Assembly: GCF_023008405.1 (NCBI RefSeq)
Contig: NZ_CP095376.1
Location: 2,132,001-2,196,000 of the forward strand
DNA length: 64,000 nucleotides
Origin: Amycolatopsis sp. FBCC-B4732
GTDB lineage: Bacteria; Actinomycetota; Actinomycetes; Mycobacteriales; Pseudonocardiaceae
Direction: 5' to 3'
In this document: positions 15,052-23,826 of the stretch, piece by piece
Layout of the letters: every line of letters starts with the position of its first letter
How positions within the stretch are numbered: position 1 is the first letter of the stretch
Notes under the pieces: model-generated
Told to the model about the DNA's origin: nothing
The model's database searches: none
What the model saw: the letters and a program-made list of their open reading frames with translations, nothing else
Position numbers and translations under genes: made by a program

Positions 15052-16032
15052 TCAGTCGTCAGCGTCGAGGGACGCGAGCTTGAATTCGAGGTCACGTAAC
15101 CAGGTCAGGCGGGCTTTGGTCCACCGACCGTCGCGGGTCGTGGGGCCTAGCGCCGCCTGGTCGCGGATGCCGTAGGTGACGCGGTAAGCGAGGACGTCGG
15201 TCGCGGTGCGCATCCAGCGGTCACCGTGGGGGCCGCGCGGCGGGGCGAACCCGAGAGCGTTGGTGAACCACGTCGGCAGCAGTGCGCTGCTGCCGATCGC
15301 GTCGCTGATGCTGGTTCGCAGCCGGGCGGTGAGGTCGGTCCAGGCTTGGTCGGCCTTGCGCAGCTGTGGTTCGACGCGCGCGCGGGTGACGTCGTCGGAC
15401 CGCAGCTCGCTGCGGGCGGCCGCGGCGGCGTCCTTGGCGGCGGGCAGCTCGATGTCGCGCAGCTTCCGGCGGGTGCGTGTGGCGGCCGTGAAGCGCTCGG
15501 ACATCCCGGCGCGCGCGGGGGAGTCCCGGTGGTTGCCGGCCATGGCGGTGACGATGCGGACGAGTTCGTCCTCGGTCGCCGTCAGCTGGCTGGTGAGCTG
15601 GGTCAGGCGCTGCAGGGCCGCCTGGTGCACGGTGCGGGTGTCCTCCGGCAGCAGGGCTTCCTTGAGCCGGTGGCGTTTGACGGCTTCGGCGGCGAGAGTG
15701 CGGGTGGCGGCGGGGACGTCGTCGAGGTCGATGACCGGGGTGCCGTCGGAGACGCGCACCGCGCGCTCGAGCTGCTGCAACTGCTGCCGCAGCCGCTCGA
15801 CCAGCGCGCCGGTGGCGGAGACCGTCTTGGCATGGCTGGTAAGCGTGTCGTGCTGGTCGGTGATCCGACGCCGCAGGTCATCGGTGGCTTCTTCGGCGGC
15901 ATCGGCTGCCGATCGCGCTTTCCGCACGTCGCTGCGGATGCTGTCGACGTCGCTGGAGAGCGAGTCGTGCTCGCGCTTGAGGCGGCGCAGCCGGGTATCG
16001 ATGTCGCCCAGCGACGCGTTCGGGTTCGTCAT
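15052..16032 (-). CDS. Coiled-coil protein of unknown function with MobF-like C-terminal motif
   Basis: 326 residues; start ATG 16032 overlaps the stop of the upstream gene (16029-16032), so the two form a unit. Residues 5-100 and 110-250 are long charged helices with heptad character (for example LRRLKREHDSLSSDV). The last ~75 residues contain LPTWFTNALGFAPP, then AYRVTYGIRDQAALG and a Trp/Arg-rich end. This resembles the small C-terminal module I recall from actinobacterial TrwC/MobF relaxases. No catalytic motif is visible. The function is unknown; the partner membrane protein suggests an envelope-linked complex. Confidence 0.65.
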   Translation of the reverse strand: MTNPNASLGDIDTRLRRLKREHDSLSSDVDSIRSDVRKARSAADAAEEATDDLRRRITDQHDTLTSHAKTVSATGALVERLRQQLQQLERAVRVSDGTPVIDLDDVPAATRTLAAEAVKRHRLKEALLPEDTRTVHQAALQRLTQLTSQLTATEDELVRIVTAMAGNHRDSPARAGMSERFTAATRTRRKLRDIELPAAKDAAAAARSELRSDDVTRARVEPQLRKADQAWTDLTARLRTSISDAIGSSALLPTWFTNALGFAPPRGPHGDRWMRTATDVLAYRVTYGIRDQAALGPTTRDGRWTKARLTWLRDLEFKLASLDADD

Positions 16033-16631
16033 CGGACACCTGCTTTCGAGGTCGCGCTGTTCAACGTGCCCTCCACGCCGAGGGAGATCCCGGTGACGAC
16101 GGTGGCCAGCCCGGCCAGGATGATCAGCACCACCGTGACCGCGGGCCACGGCCACGGGATCGCGGCGAGCGCGCTCAGCACCGCCGCGATGACGCTCATC
16201 CCGGCGACGATGCCGCGTTCGTCGATCGCGGGCCGGTGCAGCGCGATCGGTTTGCCCATCACTGCGACTCCGACGACGAGCTGCGGCACGGCCAGCAGCC
16301 ACCACCACGGGCTGAGAACCGAGGAGGTGATCAGCACCCCGAGCACGACCGCGACGACAGTGGGCGCGGCCGCGACCTTCCGTGCGTGGGCCGCCGCTTT
16401 TGTACGCAGGACCTCGAGTTCGCCGCGTTCGACGCGCTGCCGCGCGGTCTCCGCGGCACGTTCGGCGTCCTGCAGCTCCTCCGCGGCGTTGAGCAGATCG
16501 TCCAAGGCGCCGGTCCGGTCGGCGTCGGAAGGTATCTCGGCGAACGCCGCAAGGTGCTCGCGGATTGTGTCCTGCAACCGCGTGACGACTTGCTCGGCCT
16601 GACTGAGTTGCTGTTCCGGGTCCGTGGCCAC
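16029..16631 (-). CDS. Membrane protein with N-terminal coiled coil, unknown function
   Basis: 200 residues from GTG 16631 (an alternative GTG at 16682 adds 17 residues). The first ~85 residues are a charged coiled coil (QQLSQAEQVVTRLQDTIREH). Four hydrophobic helices follow in two hairpins (about residues 88-105, 108-122, 139-155, 158-180). There is no known domain. It is the first gene of a two-gene unit with the coiled-coil protein downstream, joined by an ATGA overlap. Topology suggests both proteins associate at the membrane through their coiled coils; this is inference. Confidence 0.65.
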   Translation of the reverse strand: MATDPEQQLSQAEQVVTRLQDTIREHLAAFAEIPSDADRTGALDDLLNAAEELQDAERAAETARQRVERGELEVLRTKAAAHARKVAAAPTVVAVVLGVLITSSVLSPWWWLLAVPQLVVGVAVMGKPIALHRPAIDERGIVAGMSVIAAVLSALAAIPWPWPAVTVVLIILAGLATVVTGISLGVEGTLNSATSKAGVR

Positions 16632-16682
16632 GTCGTCACTGTAGGCAGGGAGTCCGACGGAAAACGGGCGATCAACCCGCAC

Positions 16683-16966
16683 GGCGCAGCCGCGATCACC
16701 GGCTTGGACCAGCGGGGTTGACCGAACTCACGCAACGTGCGGTGCGCGGGCGCAGGTCGATCCGCGCCGGAGTGAGGCGGACGAGTCGGGCCATGGCAGT
16801 GGTCAGGCGGCCCGACGTGCGGCCGGGATGTTCGAGCAGCACGGGCGGGTGTCTCGCCGGTCCGAGGTCCGGTCGACGTGATGCGACGCACCGACCTCCG
16901 CGCGGCGACGTTTCCGGTACCGGTCACGAAAAGGTCAATTTACGCACGCAGGTGCAACTGACGGCT
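16683..16966. other. Intergenic region, divergent promoters expected
   Basis: The 320-base gap between the membrane-protein gene and the sugar dehydrogenase shows no convincing gene. Short frames in it lack start sites and codon bias. Promoters for both directions should be here, but I see no clear -35/-10 pair. Confidence 0.4.
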
Positions 16967-16997
16967 CCTTCCCGGCGATACACGACCGCCGGGAAGG
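16967..16997 (+). promoter_or_regulatory. RBS-occluding hairpin before the sugar dehydrogenase
   Basis: CCTTCCCGGCG (16967-16977) pairs perfectly with CGCCGGGAAGG (16987-16997) around a 9-base loop. The second arm contains the ribosome binding site (GGGAAGGGA, 16991-16999) of the gene starting at 17006. The folded form would block translation, so some trigger must open it. Confidence 0.6.
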
Positions 16998-17005
16998 GAC
17001 CTGAC

Positions 17006-19831
17006 ATGGCCTTGATGAAGCTTCGCGCACTCCGTCACCTCCTCGTGGGGGCAGTGCTGGCAGGGGCGTTGCTGCCCATCGCGTCCACCGAGGCGGCCGC
17101 GGTGGCGCTGCCGTCGGGGTTCGTGCTGCGGGACACCGATACCGGGCTCGGTCAGTACCAGCTGACCGACTTCGCCTACCTCCCCGACGGTTCCGTCCTC
17201 GCCACGGCCAAGGACGGCCGCGTGCGGTGGCTGCCCGTGAACGGGACGGGCAAGACCATCGCGACGCTGCCCACCCGTTCCGTCGGTGATCTCGGGCTGG
17301 TCGGCGTCGCCGTCGCGCCCGACTACGCCACGTCGCACACCGTTTACCTCACGCGGTCGGTCGACCAGGCGAGCGGCTTCGTCATGCGCCTGTCGCGGTT
17401 CACGGTCAGCGTGGACGGGGCCGCCGCGCCCACCGGGCTGAGCGGTGAGCAGTCGCTGCTCGACGTTCCCGGCATCTTCGACGTCCACGCCATCAACGGT
17501 GTCGTCGCCGCCGCGGACGGGACGCTCTGGATGTCCATCGGGGACAACGGGGACTTCTCGAAGGTGGACCCGGGGGCGCTGCGCGCGCAGGACATCACCC
17601 AGCCCTACGGCAAGATCCTCCACTTCACCCCGGACGGCAAGGGCGTGCCGGCCAACCCGTACTACGACGCCGCCAACCCGGGCTCCACCGCGAGCAAGGT
17701 GTTCGCGCGCGGCTTGCGCAACCCGTTCCGGTTCAGCATCGACCCGAACCTCGGGCTGCCGGTCGCGGGTGACGTCGGCTGGAACGCGCGGGAGGAGGTC
17801 GACGTCGTCCAGCGCGGCGCGAACCTCGGGTGGCCGTGCTGGGAGGGCAACCACCCGACGTCCGGGTACAGCGGCCTCGCGGGCTGCGCGGGGGTGGCGA
17901 ACCAGCCGCCGATCTTCGAGTACCAGCACGGCAACGGTGCGATGCAGGGCAACAGCGTCACCGGGGGGATCGTCTACAACGGATCGAGCTACCCGGCGGC
18001 CTACCGCGGTGCGTACTTCTTCGGTGACTACGTGACGCACAAGATCTGGACCCTGCGCTACGACGACCAGGGCAAGCTCACGCAGGCCCCGCAGAACCCG
18101 CCGGTCTTCACCGACATCGGCGGGCCGACGAAGTTCGCGGCCGCGGTCAACGGCGACATCGTCTACGCCGACATCCTGTCCGGGAAGCTGCGGCGGCTGA
18201 GCTATTCGGCCGGCAACACCGCGCCGGTGGCGAACGCGTCGTCGGTCACCGATCCCGACACCCGCACGGTCTCCTTCGACGGTTCGGGATCGGTCGACTA
18301 CGACAACGACCCCTTGAAGTACGACTGGGACTTCGGTGACGGGTCGACCGCGGCCGACGCCGGTCCGGCGGTGTCGCACACCTACGCGGCGGGCACCGGG
18401 TCGTTCACCGCGAAGCTGACCGTCCGGGACCCGCTGGGTGCCACCGGCGCGACCGGCATCGCGGTCGCGCCCGGCAACCACACGCCCCAGCTCACGCTGA
18501 CGACGCCGGGTGACGCCGCGACGTTCGCGGTCGGCGAGCAGGTTCCCCTGAGCGCCACCGCGACCGACGTCGAGGACGGCGCCTTGCCGATCACGTGGAC
18601 CTCCGCGGTGCGGCACTGCCCGAGCGAGGCCACGTGCCACTCGCACCCCGGCGCCGGCGGGGCGGGAAGCGGTTTCGGGCTGCCGTTCACCGAGCACCCG
18701 GACTCGCGGATGGAGTTCACCGCGACGGTGACCGACAGCACCGGGGTGACCGCTTCGAAGACCTACGTGGCCCGGCCGCGCGAGCACCGGATCACCTTGG
18801 CCGGCACGCAACCCGCGGCGCTCAGCATCCCGGTCGAGGGCGGCGTCAGCACCGCGGTGGTCGCCGAGGGGGCCACGTTCGACGTCGAGGCCGCGCCGCT
18901 GGGCATCGACGGTGTCTCGAAGTTCACCGGCTGGCAGGGTGGTCCGGCGGGCACGACGTGGATCGTCACGGTCGGCACGTCCGACCTGACGTTGACGGCG
19001 AACTACGCCACGCCGATCGACCAGCGCTACAACGCCGACCCGGCGCTGCAGGCGAAGCTCGGTGCGCCGACGGCGCCCGAGGTCACCGACGGCCCGGTCC
19101 ACTACCGGGTCTACGCGAACGGGCGGCTGTACTGGAGCGCCGTGGGCGGCACCAAGTTCGTCACCGGCCCGGTGCTGACCAAGTACCTCGCCTTCGGCGG
19201 GCACGCCAAGCTCGGCCCGCCGACGTCGGACACCGCGACCACACCGGACGGGGTGGCGCAGTACAGCCACTTCGTCGACAACGGCAACGTGGGTTCGATC
19301 TACTACACGGCGGCGACGGGCGCGCACGCGCTCTACGGTGAGATCCGCAAGAAGTGGGCGGCGCTGGACTACGAGCGCGGGCTCGGGTACCCGACCACCG
19401 ACGAGAGCGGGACGCCGGACGGCGTCGGCCGGTACAACCACTTCGTCAAGGGTGGCAACGTCGGGTCGGTCTACTACACGAACGCGACGGGCGCGCACGC
19501 GATCTTCGGCGAGATCCGCAAGAAGTGGGCGGCACTCGGCTACGAGCGCGGGCTCGGCTACCCGACGACCGACGAAGGCGCGACGCCGGACGGGGTCGGG
19601 CGGTACAACCACTTCAGCCTCGGGCACTCGATCTACTACTCGGTGGCGACGGGGGCGCACGCGGTGAAGGGCGAGATCCGGAAGCGCTGGGCGGCCCTGG
19701 GTTGGGAACGGTCTTATCTGCGCTACCCGACGACGGACGAGTACGTGACGAACGGGGTGTACCGCAGCGACTTCCAGGGCGGCTACATCACGTTCACACT
19801 CGCCGGCGGTGCCGTGGACCGTCCGTGGTGA
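17006..19831 (+). CDS. Secreted glucose/sorbosone-type dehydrogenase with PKD domain and LGFP repeats
   Basis: 941 residues. A Sec signal peptide (MALMKLRALRHLLVGAVLAG, cleavage near ALPSG) leads to a six-bladed GSDH/PQQ-type sugar dehydrogenase domain (about 35-400), with typical blades such as GDNGDFSKVDPGALRAQDI and ARGLRNPFRFSIDPNLGLPV. A PKD domain follows (DPDTRTVSFDGSGSVDYDND; DWDFGDGS), then an Ig-like and a repeat-like linker, and four LGFP repeats (GEIRKKWAALGYERGLGYP type, about 690-940). LGFP repeats are known as cell-wall-binding modules. The enzyme probably oxidises sugars at the cell surface. ATG 17006 is 6 bases after a strong but hairpin-buried ribosome binding site. A terminator follows at 19850. 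Confidence 0.88.
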   Translation: MALMKLRALRHLLVGAVLAGALLPIASTEAAAVALPSGFVLRDTDTGLGQYQLTDFAYLPDGSVLATAKDGRVRWLPVNGTGKTIATLPTRSVGDLGLVGVAVAPDYATSHTVYLTRSVDQASGFVMRLSRFTVSVDGAAAPTGLSGEQSLLDVPGIFDVHAINGVVAAADGTLWMSIGDNGDFSKVDPGALRAQDITQPYGKILHFTPDGKGVPANPYYDAANPGSTASKVFARGLRNPFRFSIDPNLGLPVAGDVGWNAREEVDVVQRGANLGWPCWEGNHPTSGYSGLAGCAGVANQPPIFEYQHGNGAMQGNSVTGGIVYNGSSYPAAYRGAYFFGDYVTHKIWTLRYDDQGKLTQAPQNPPVFTDIGGPTKFAAAVNGDIVYADILSGKLRRLSYSAGNTAPVANASSVTDPDTRTVSFDGSGSVDYDNDPLKYDWDFGDGSTAADAGPAVSHTYAAGTGSFTAKLTVRDPLGATGATGIAVAPGNHTPQLTLTTPGDAATFAVGEQVPLSATATDVEDGALPITWTSAVRHCPSEATCHSHPGAGGAGSGFGLPFTEHPDSRMEFTATVTDSTGVTASKTYVARPREHRITLAGTQPAALSIPVEGGVSTAVVAEGATFDVEAAPLGIDGVSKFTGWQGGPAGTTWIVTVGTSDLTLTANYATPIDQRYNADPALQAKLGAPTAPEVTDGPVHYRVYANGRLYWSAVGGTKFVTGPVLTKYLAFGGHAKLGPPTSDTATTPDGVAQYSHFVDNGNVGSIYYTAATGAHALYGEIRKKWAALDYERGLGYPTTDESGTPDGVGRYNHFVKGGNVGSVYYTNATGAHAIFGEIRKKWAALGYERGLGYPTTDEGATPDGVGRYNHFSLGHSIYYSVATGAHAVKGEIRKRWAALGWERSYLRYPTTDEYVTNGVYRSDFQGGYITFTLAGGAVDRPW
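19195..19750 (+). repeat. LGFP tandem repeats in the sugar dehydrogenase gene
   Basis: Units recur about every 171 bases (for example GCTCGG at 19381 and 19552) and encode 54-57 residue LGFP modules ending in RYNHF. The same module, with near-identical wording, is found in the lysozyme gene near 61 kb. Confidence 0.75.
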
Positions 19832-19849
19832 ACTGAGCCGCGGCCGGCG

Positions 19850-19882
19850 GCGCCGGGCTCGCCCCCTACGCGAGCCCGGCGC
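19850..19882 (+). terminator. Strong hairpin terminator after the sugar dehydrogenase
   Basis: A perfect 13-base stem (19850-19862 with 19870-19882) and a 7-base loop, 18 bases after the stop codon. Confidence 0.7.
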
Positions 19883-19994
19883 ACCGGTTCCCCTGGTGCG
19901 GCCGTCCGGCCCCCGGCCGAACGCTCCCCGGACACGGCCCCGACGACCGTGTGCGCCGGTGAGACCCCGGCCGGGTGGGGGCGTGACGAGCTCG

Positions 19995-20011
19995 CGGGTG
20001 ATGATCACCCG
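19995..20011. other. Palindrome CGGGTGAT-G-ATCACCCG
   Basis: A perfect 8-base inverted repeat around one base, in the spacer between two convergent genes. It could be a protein-binding site rather than a terminator, as the central base leaves no loop. No flanking gene explains it. Confidence 0.35.
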
Positions 20012-20029
20012 GGCGGGGGAGGAAGGTAG

Positions 20030-20067
20030 GGCTCGGCGGCAAACGGGGGGCGTTCTGCCGCCGAGCC
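20030..20067. terminator. Large hairpin in convergent spacer
   Basis: GGCTCGGCGGCA (20030-20041) pairs with TGCCGCCGAGCC (20056-20067). Inside the loop AACG and CGTT can extend the stem past one bulged base. It is probably a bidirectional terminator or a structured RNA. Confidence 0.5.
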
Positions 20068-20200
20068 GGACTGCGGTCATCGAGCCGGTCGGGGGGCGTG
20101 CCGGACCGATCACCTCAGCACCCGACAAGAGGGCGAACCGGGAGCGGAATGACGTCTCGGGCCGGAGATCACCTGGTCGAGTGACGCGCCGGTGCCCGGA

Positions 20201-20237
20201 GCCCAGCGGGGCATCGGCCCCCCGAACCCCGCTGGGC
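20201..20237 (-). terminator. Hairpin terminator after the anti-sigma-type gene
   Basis: GCCCAGCGGGG (20201-20211) pairs with CCCCGCTGGGC (20227-20237), an 11-base perfect stem about 95 bases past the stop of the minus-strand ATPase gene. The 19.83-20.33 kb spacer has no gene but three such hairpins. Confidence 0.5.
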
Positions 20238-20332
20238 CGCCCAGGCACCGACTGGCTCCTTGTACCGGAAATCGGCACCGAACACGGTGAGCGTCACCCG
20301 ACGGTGCTCCGATTCCACCCTGGCGCGGCAGC

Positions 20333-20803
20333 TCAGGCCCGGTCGGGCAGGAGCGCCCACACGGTCTTCTCGGTGACGTCGCGGTCCACGCCCCAAGCCA
20401 GCGCGAGGTTGGCTACCACCGCGAGCCCGGTTCCCCGCGAGTGCGCGCCGCCGCGGATCGCGGTGAGGGTGTGCGCGTTCCGCGGTTCGCCGTCGGTCAC
20501 CTCCAGCAGCAGGCCGGCCCCGTGCCGGGTGTACCGCAGGCTCAGCGGCGCGCCGGTGTGCCGGTAGGCGTTGTCGACCAGTTCGTCGGCGACCAGGAGG
20601 ACGAAGCCCAGCCGGGTGGCGGGCGCGGACCCGAACCCGACGCCGTCCACGAGCCGTCGGCGGAGCTCCGGTGGCCGTGGGCGCTGCCGCAGGTCGAAGA
20701 CGCCTTCGGCGGTGGCGGCGATGCGGGCGCACAACCGGTCGACCTCGGCGCTCGGCCGGAGTCCGCTGTAGACGTCGCCCTCAGGCGGGTGTTCGGTGTC
20801 CAT
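20333..20803 (-). CDS. Anti-sigma-factor-type ATP-binding protein (HATPase, RsbW-like)
   Basis: 156 residues with the GHKL ATPase motifs: VADELVDNAYRH (N box), DGEPRN (G1-like) and GTGLAVV (G2). Such stand-alone HATPase_c_2 proteins act as serine kinases that control sigma factors or anti-anti-sigma factors. The N-terminal ~40 residues are family-specific. ATG 20803 follows GAGGGGAA. It is transcribed divergently from a MerR-type regulator 60 bases away, suggesting a shared promoter and linked signalling. The target sigma factor is not in the window unless it is the distant SigC, for which there is no evidence. Confidence 0.85.
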   Translation of the reverse strand: MDTEHPPEGDVYSGLRPSAEVDRLCARIAATAEGVFDLRQRPRPPELRRRLVDGVGFGSAPATRLGFVLLVADELVDNAYRHTGAPLSLRYTRHGAGLLLEVTDGEPRNAHTLTAIRGGAHSRGTGLAVVANLALAWGVDRDVTEKTVWALLPDRA

Positions 20804-20863
20804 CGGTTCCCCTCGGTCGATCCGTGGCACGATGCAGGTGCGATGCAAAACGGAGGAGGCCGG

Positions 20864-21715
20864 ATGGACGGCGGGTCCGGCGCACGGTCGCTCAGCTCGA
20901 GTGAGGTGGCGCGGGCACTGGGCGTGTCCCAGGTGACCCTGCGCACGTGGGAGCAGCGGTACGGCATCGGCGCCTCCGAGCGCGAGGAGAACGGCCGCCG
21001 CCGGTACGCGCCGGAGGACGTCGATCGCCTGCGGCGGATGCGGGCGCTGCAGGCGCAGGGCACCGGCGCGCGCGAGGCCGCCCGGCTGGTGCTGGCCCGG
21101 GCCGCGGCCGCCACGACCGCCCACCAGCGCCGGGAGCGGCTGACCGAAGCCGCCGAGCTCCTCGACCTGGCCACGATGGGCGGCCTGGTCGACGACTCGC
21201 TCGGCAGCCTGGGCGTGACGAAGACGTGGACCGACGTCCTCGCTCCGGTGCTGCGCGCGATCGGCGCGCGCTGGGCCCGGTTCGGCGACCGCGACGCCAT
21301 GGCGGCGGAGTGGGCGCTGGCGACGGCCGCGTCCGGGGCGCTGGACCGGTACACGGCCCCGGCGCCGGCCCGGGCGGGGCGGGCGCCGGTCCTGTTCGTC
21401 TGCGCGCCGACGGAGCGCCACGAACTGGCGGTCAAGGCGCTCGGCGCGGCGCTGTGCGACGACGGCGCCCCGGGGATGTTCCTCGGCGGGCTCGTGTCGC
21501 TCGACGTCCTGCGGGTCGTCAACGCCCGCTTCGCCCCGAGCGACGTCGTGGTGTGGTCGATGACGTCGCAGTCCGCGGACGTGCGGATCCTGCACACCCT
21601 GCACGCGGAAGGGGTGCCGGTGCGCCCGGCGGGGCCGGGCTGGCGCGGGCTGCCGACCGCCGGGGAGCCGCTCCCGCCGTCGTTCACCGGTGCCCTCGCC
21701 CACTTCGGGTGCTGA
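20864..21715 (+). CDS. MerR-family regulator with B12-binding-like C-terminal domain (CarH/LitR type)
   Basis: 283 residues. An N-terminal MerR winged helix (LSSSEVARALGVSQVTLRTW; Y-G-I hairpin; RRRYAPEDVDRL) is followed by a four-helix region and a Rossmann-like domain resembling cobalamin-binding sensors. The cobalamin loop DxHxxG appears as ERHELA, keeping the His but losing the Asp and Gly. It may therefore bind B12 weakly, bind another ligand or none. CarH/LitR proteins are light sensors, so photosensing is possible but unproven. ATG 20864 was chosen for GGAGGAGG 5 bases upstream over ATG 20843. The end overlaps the convergent membrane gene by 32 bases. Confidence 0.85.
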   Translation: MDGGSGARSLSSSEVARALGVSQVTLRTWEQRYGIGASEREENGRRRYAPEDVDRLRRMRALQAQGTGAREAARLVLARAAAATTAHQRRERLTEAAELLDLATMGGLVDDSLGSLGVTKTWTDVLAPVLRAIGARWARFGDRDAMAAEWALATAASGALDRYTAPAPARAGRAPVLFVCAPTERHELAVKALGAALCDDGAPGMFLGGLVSLDVLRVVNARFAPSDVVVWSMTSQSADVRILHTLHAEGVPVRPAGPGWRGLPTAGEPLPPSFTGALAHFGC

Positions 21716-22103
21716 CCGCCGATCGCCGTGGTCGTCCGATGTGGACGGACAGGACCGCCAGCGGGCCCAAGGTGTTCTGCAGCACGCACACCAGCATGGC
21801 CGCCGGGGTGGCGGGGAACCGCGTCGCGGCGGCCCAGGCGGAACCGGCGAGCAGGAAGCCGCCCAGCAGTACCCCGACGACGACCGCGGTCCGGTGCAGC
21901 CGCCGGTCGCGGGTGTCCGAAATGGTCAGCAGGAGCACCGCTTGGACGACGAGCGCGGTGGCCGCGCCCAACGCGGGGGAGCCGACGGGCAGCCAGGTGA
22001 AGCTGATCGCCGTGGCGACCGCGGACAGGGCGGCCGTGCCCGCGGCGCACCCCGAAGCGAGGCGGGCCGTCGCCGCGCCGCCGCTCCGGAGGGCGGTGGT
22101 CAT
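21684..22103 (-). CDS. Small membrane protein encoded with cytochrome b
   Basis: 139 residues with four hydrophobic helices (about 20-40, 44-62, 74-92, 100-118) and an Arg-rich end. The ATG overlaps the stop of the cytochrome b gene (22100-22103), so it is translated with it and may be a subunit or assembly partner. I recognise no family. The last 10 codons run antisense to the regulator gene. Confidence 0.7.
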   Translation of the reverse strand: MTTALRSGGAATARLASGCAAGTAALSAVATAISFTWLPVGSPALGAATALVVQAVLLLTISDTRDRRLHRTAVVVGVLLGGFLLAGSAWAAATRFPATPAAMLVCVLQNTLGPLAVLSVHIGRPRRSAVSTRSGRGHR

Positions 22104-23668
22104 CGCCGTTCCCGTTCCAAGGCCCGGGTTTCCTCGGTCGGGTCGGGGTTCAGCAGCGAACCCGGGAGCGCGCGCCCGGCCGAGCCGAGCTTGTTCATCT
22201 TCTTCGGCACCGGCGCGCCCTGGTATTCGAGCGGGCTCACGCTCAGCGGCTGGTGGATCTCGATGAACTCGCCGTGCGGCAGCCGTTTGATGATGCCGGT
22301 CTCGATGCCGTGGTCGAGCACCTCGCGGTCGGCCCGCTGCAGGCCGAGGCAGATCCGGTAGGTGAGGAAGTACGCCAGCGGCGGGGCGATCAGCAGCCCG
22401 ATCCGGCCGGCCCAGGTCGTGGCGTTCAACGACAGGTCGAACTGCACGGCGAAGATGTCGTTGAAGCTGGAGAGGGTGAGCACGAGGAAGAAGGCGATCG
22501 CCATCGCGCCGATCGAGGTGCGGACCGGTGCGTCGCGCGGGCGCTGGAGCAGGTTGTGGTGCGCGGTGTCGCCGGAGAGCTTGCGCTCGATGAAGGGGTA
22601 GCTCAGCAGCAGGGTCACGAGGACGCCGATGCCGATGGCGCCGGCGAAGAAGACCGGGGGCACGGTGTGGTCTCCGAGGTAGAGCTCCCAAGGCGGCCAG
22701 ACGCGAAGCAGGCCGTCGGCCCACCCCATGTACCAGTCCGGCTGGGACCCGGCGGAAACCTGGGAGGGGTTGTACGGGCCGAAGTTCCACACCGGGTTGA
22801 TCTGGAACAGCCCCGACATCAGCGCCAGCACCCCGATGACCAAGGTGAAGAAGGCCCCGCCCTTGAGCGCGAAGTACGGCATGATCCGCACCCCGACCAC
22901 GTTGGTCTCCTTGCGGCGCACCCCCGGGAACTGGGTGTGCTTCTGGTACCAGACCAGCGCCAGGTGCGCCCCGACCAGCGCCAGCATGATCCCCGGCAGC
23001 AGCAGGATGTGCAGCGTGTACAACCGCGGGATGATCTGATCGCCCGGGAACTCCCCGCCGAAGAGCGCCCAGTGGATCCAGGTCCCCATCACCGGCACCG
23101 ACAGCACGATCCCCGACAGCGTCGCCCGGATACCGGTACCCGAAAGCAGGTCATCGGGCAGGGAGTAGCCGAAGAAGCCCTCGAAGCACCCCAGGATCAG
23201 CAGCAGCCCGCCGATCACCCAGTTCGCCTCACGCGGGCGCCGGAACGCACCGGTGAAGAAGATCCGCAGCATGTGCACGGCCATCGACGCCACGAAGATC
23301 AGCGCCGCCCAGTGGTGCAGCTGCCGCATGAACAGCCCACCGCGGACGTCGAAGGAGATGTCCAGCGTCGTGCGGAACGCCTGCGACATCTCCAGGCCCT
23401 GCATGTTCGTGAAGCTGCCGTGGTAGACGACCTCCTGCATGGAGGGGTCGAAGAACAGCGTCAGGTACACACCGGTGAGCAGCAGGATGATGAAGCTGTA
23501 GAGCGCGATCTCGCCGAGCAGGAACGACCAGTGCGTCGGGAACACCTTGTTCAGCTGGTGCCGCAGGCCCTTGGCCGCGTGGTACCGCTGGTCGGCGTTG
23601 TTCGCGGCGTCGCCCAGCGCCTTCTCGACCGGGCTCGACCCCTTGGTCGGCGTGGTGAGTGAACTCAT
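22100..23668 (-). CDS. Cytochrome b of a bc1-type complex (QcrB-like), stand-alone copy
   Basis: 522 residues, about 9 transmembrane helices. Heme-ligating His residues lie in [20 protein letters not shown] and in the HILLLPG...LVGAHL region. The quinol-site motif has the actinobacterial form [10 protein letters not shown], and the C-terminal cytoplasmic extension (about 120 residues, [18 protein letters not shown]) is typical of QcrB. Normally qcrB is the last gene of qcrCAB. Here there is no Rieske protein or cytochrome c gene nearby, so this is an orphan or secondary copy. ATG 23668 follows GGAGGAGGG. It may serve an alternative electron-transfer route; this is inference. Confidence 0.9.
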   Translation of the reverse strand: MSSLTTPTKGSSPVEKALGDAANNADQRYHAAKGLRHQLNKVFPTHWSFLLGEIALYSFIILLLTGVYLTLFFDPSMQEVVYHGSFTNMQGLEMSQAFRTTLDISFDVRGGLFMRQLHHWAALIFVASMAVHMLRIFFTGAFRRPREANWVIGGLLLILGCFEGFFGYSLPDDLLSGTGIRATLSGIVLSVPVMGTWIHWALFGGEFPGDQIIPRLYTLHILLLPGIMLALVGAHLALVWYQKHTQFPGVRRKETNVVGVRIMPYFALKGGAFFTLVIGVLALMSGLFQINPVWNFGPYNPSQVSAGSQPDWYMGWADGLLRVWPPWELYLGDHTVPPVFFAGAIGIGVLVTLLLSYPFIERKLSGDTAHHNLLQRPRDAPVRTSIGAMAIAFFLVLTLSSFNDIFAVQFDLSLNATTWAGRIGLLIAPPLAYFLTYRICLGLQRADREVLDHGIETGIIKRLPHGEFIEIHQPLSVSPLEYQGAPVPKKMNKLGSAGRALPGSLLNPDPTEETRALERERR

Positions 23669-23826
23669 CCGCCCTCCTCCCCGGCGTTGTCCGGCTCGTC
23701 CGATCGTCACACTGCCGCGTCTCCGCTGCCCAGTCGTGCATCGGAGTTGAATCGCAGTGCGTTGCTCGAAGCGGTGTGACTATGCTTGAGCGATCAGGCT
23801 GGATCGGATATGCATCGGAGGCGTTG

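Noticed and set aside
14975..15175. Short frame after the Rhs gene as a possible immunity protein
   Set aside because: It has no ribosome binding site, loses sense after about 20 codons and overlaps the end of the convergent gene. At most it is a stub.
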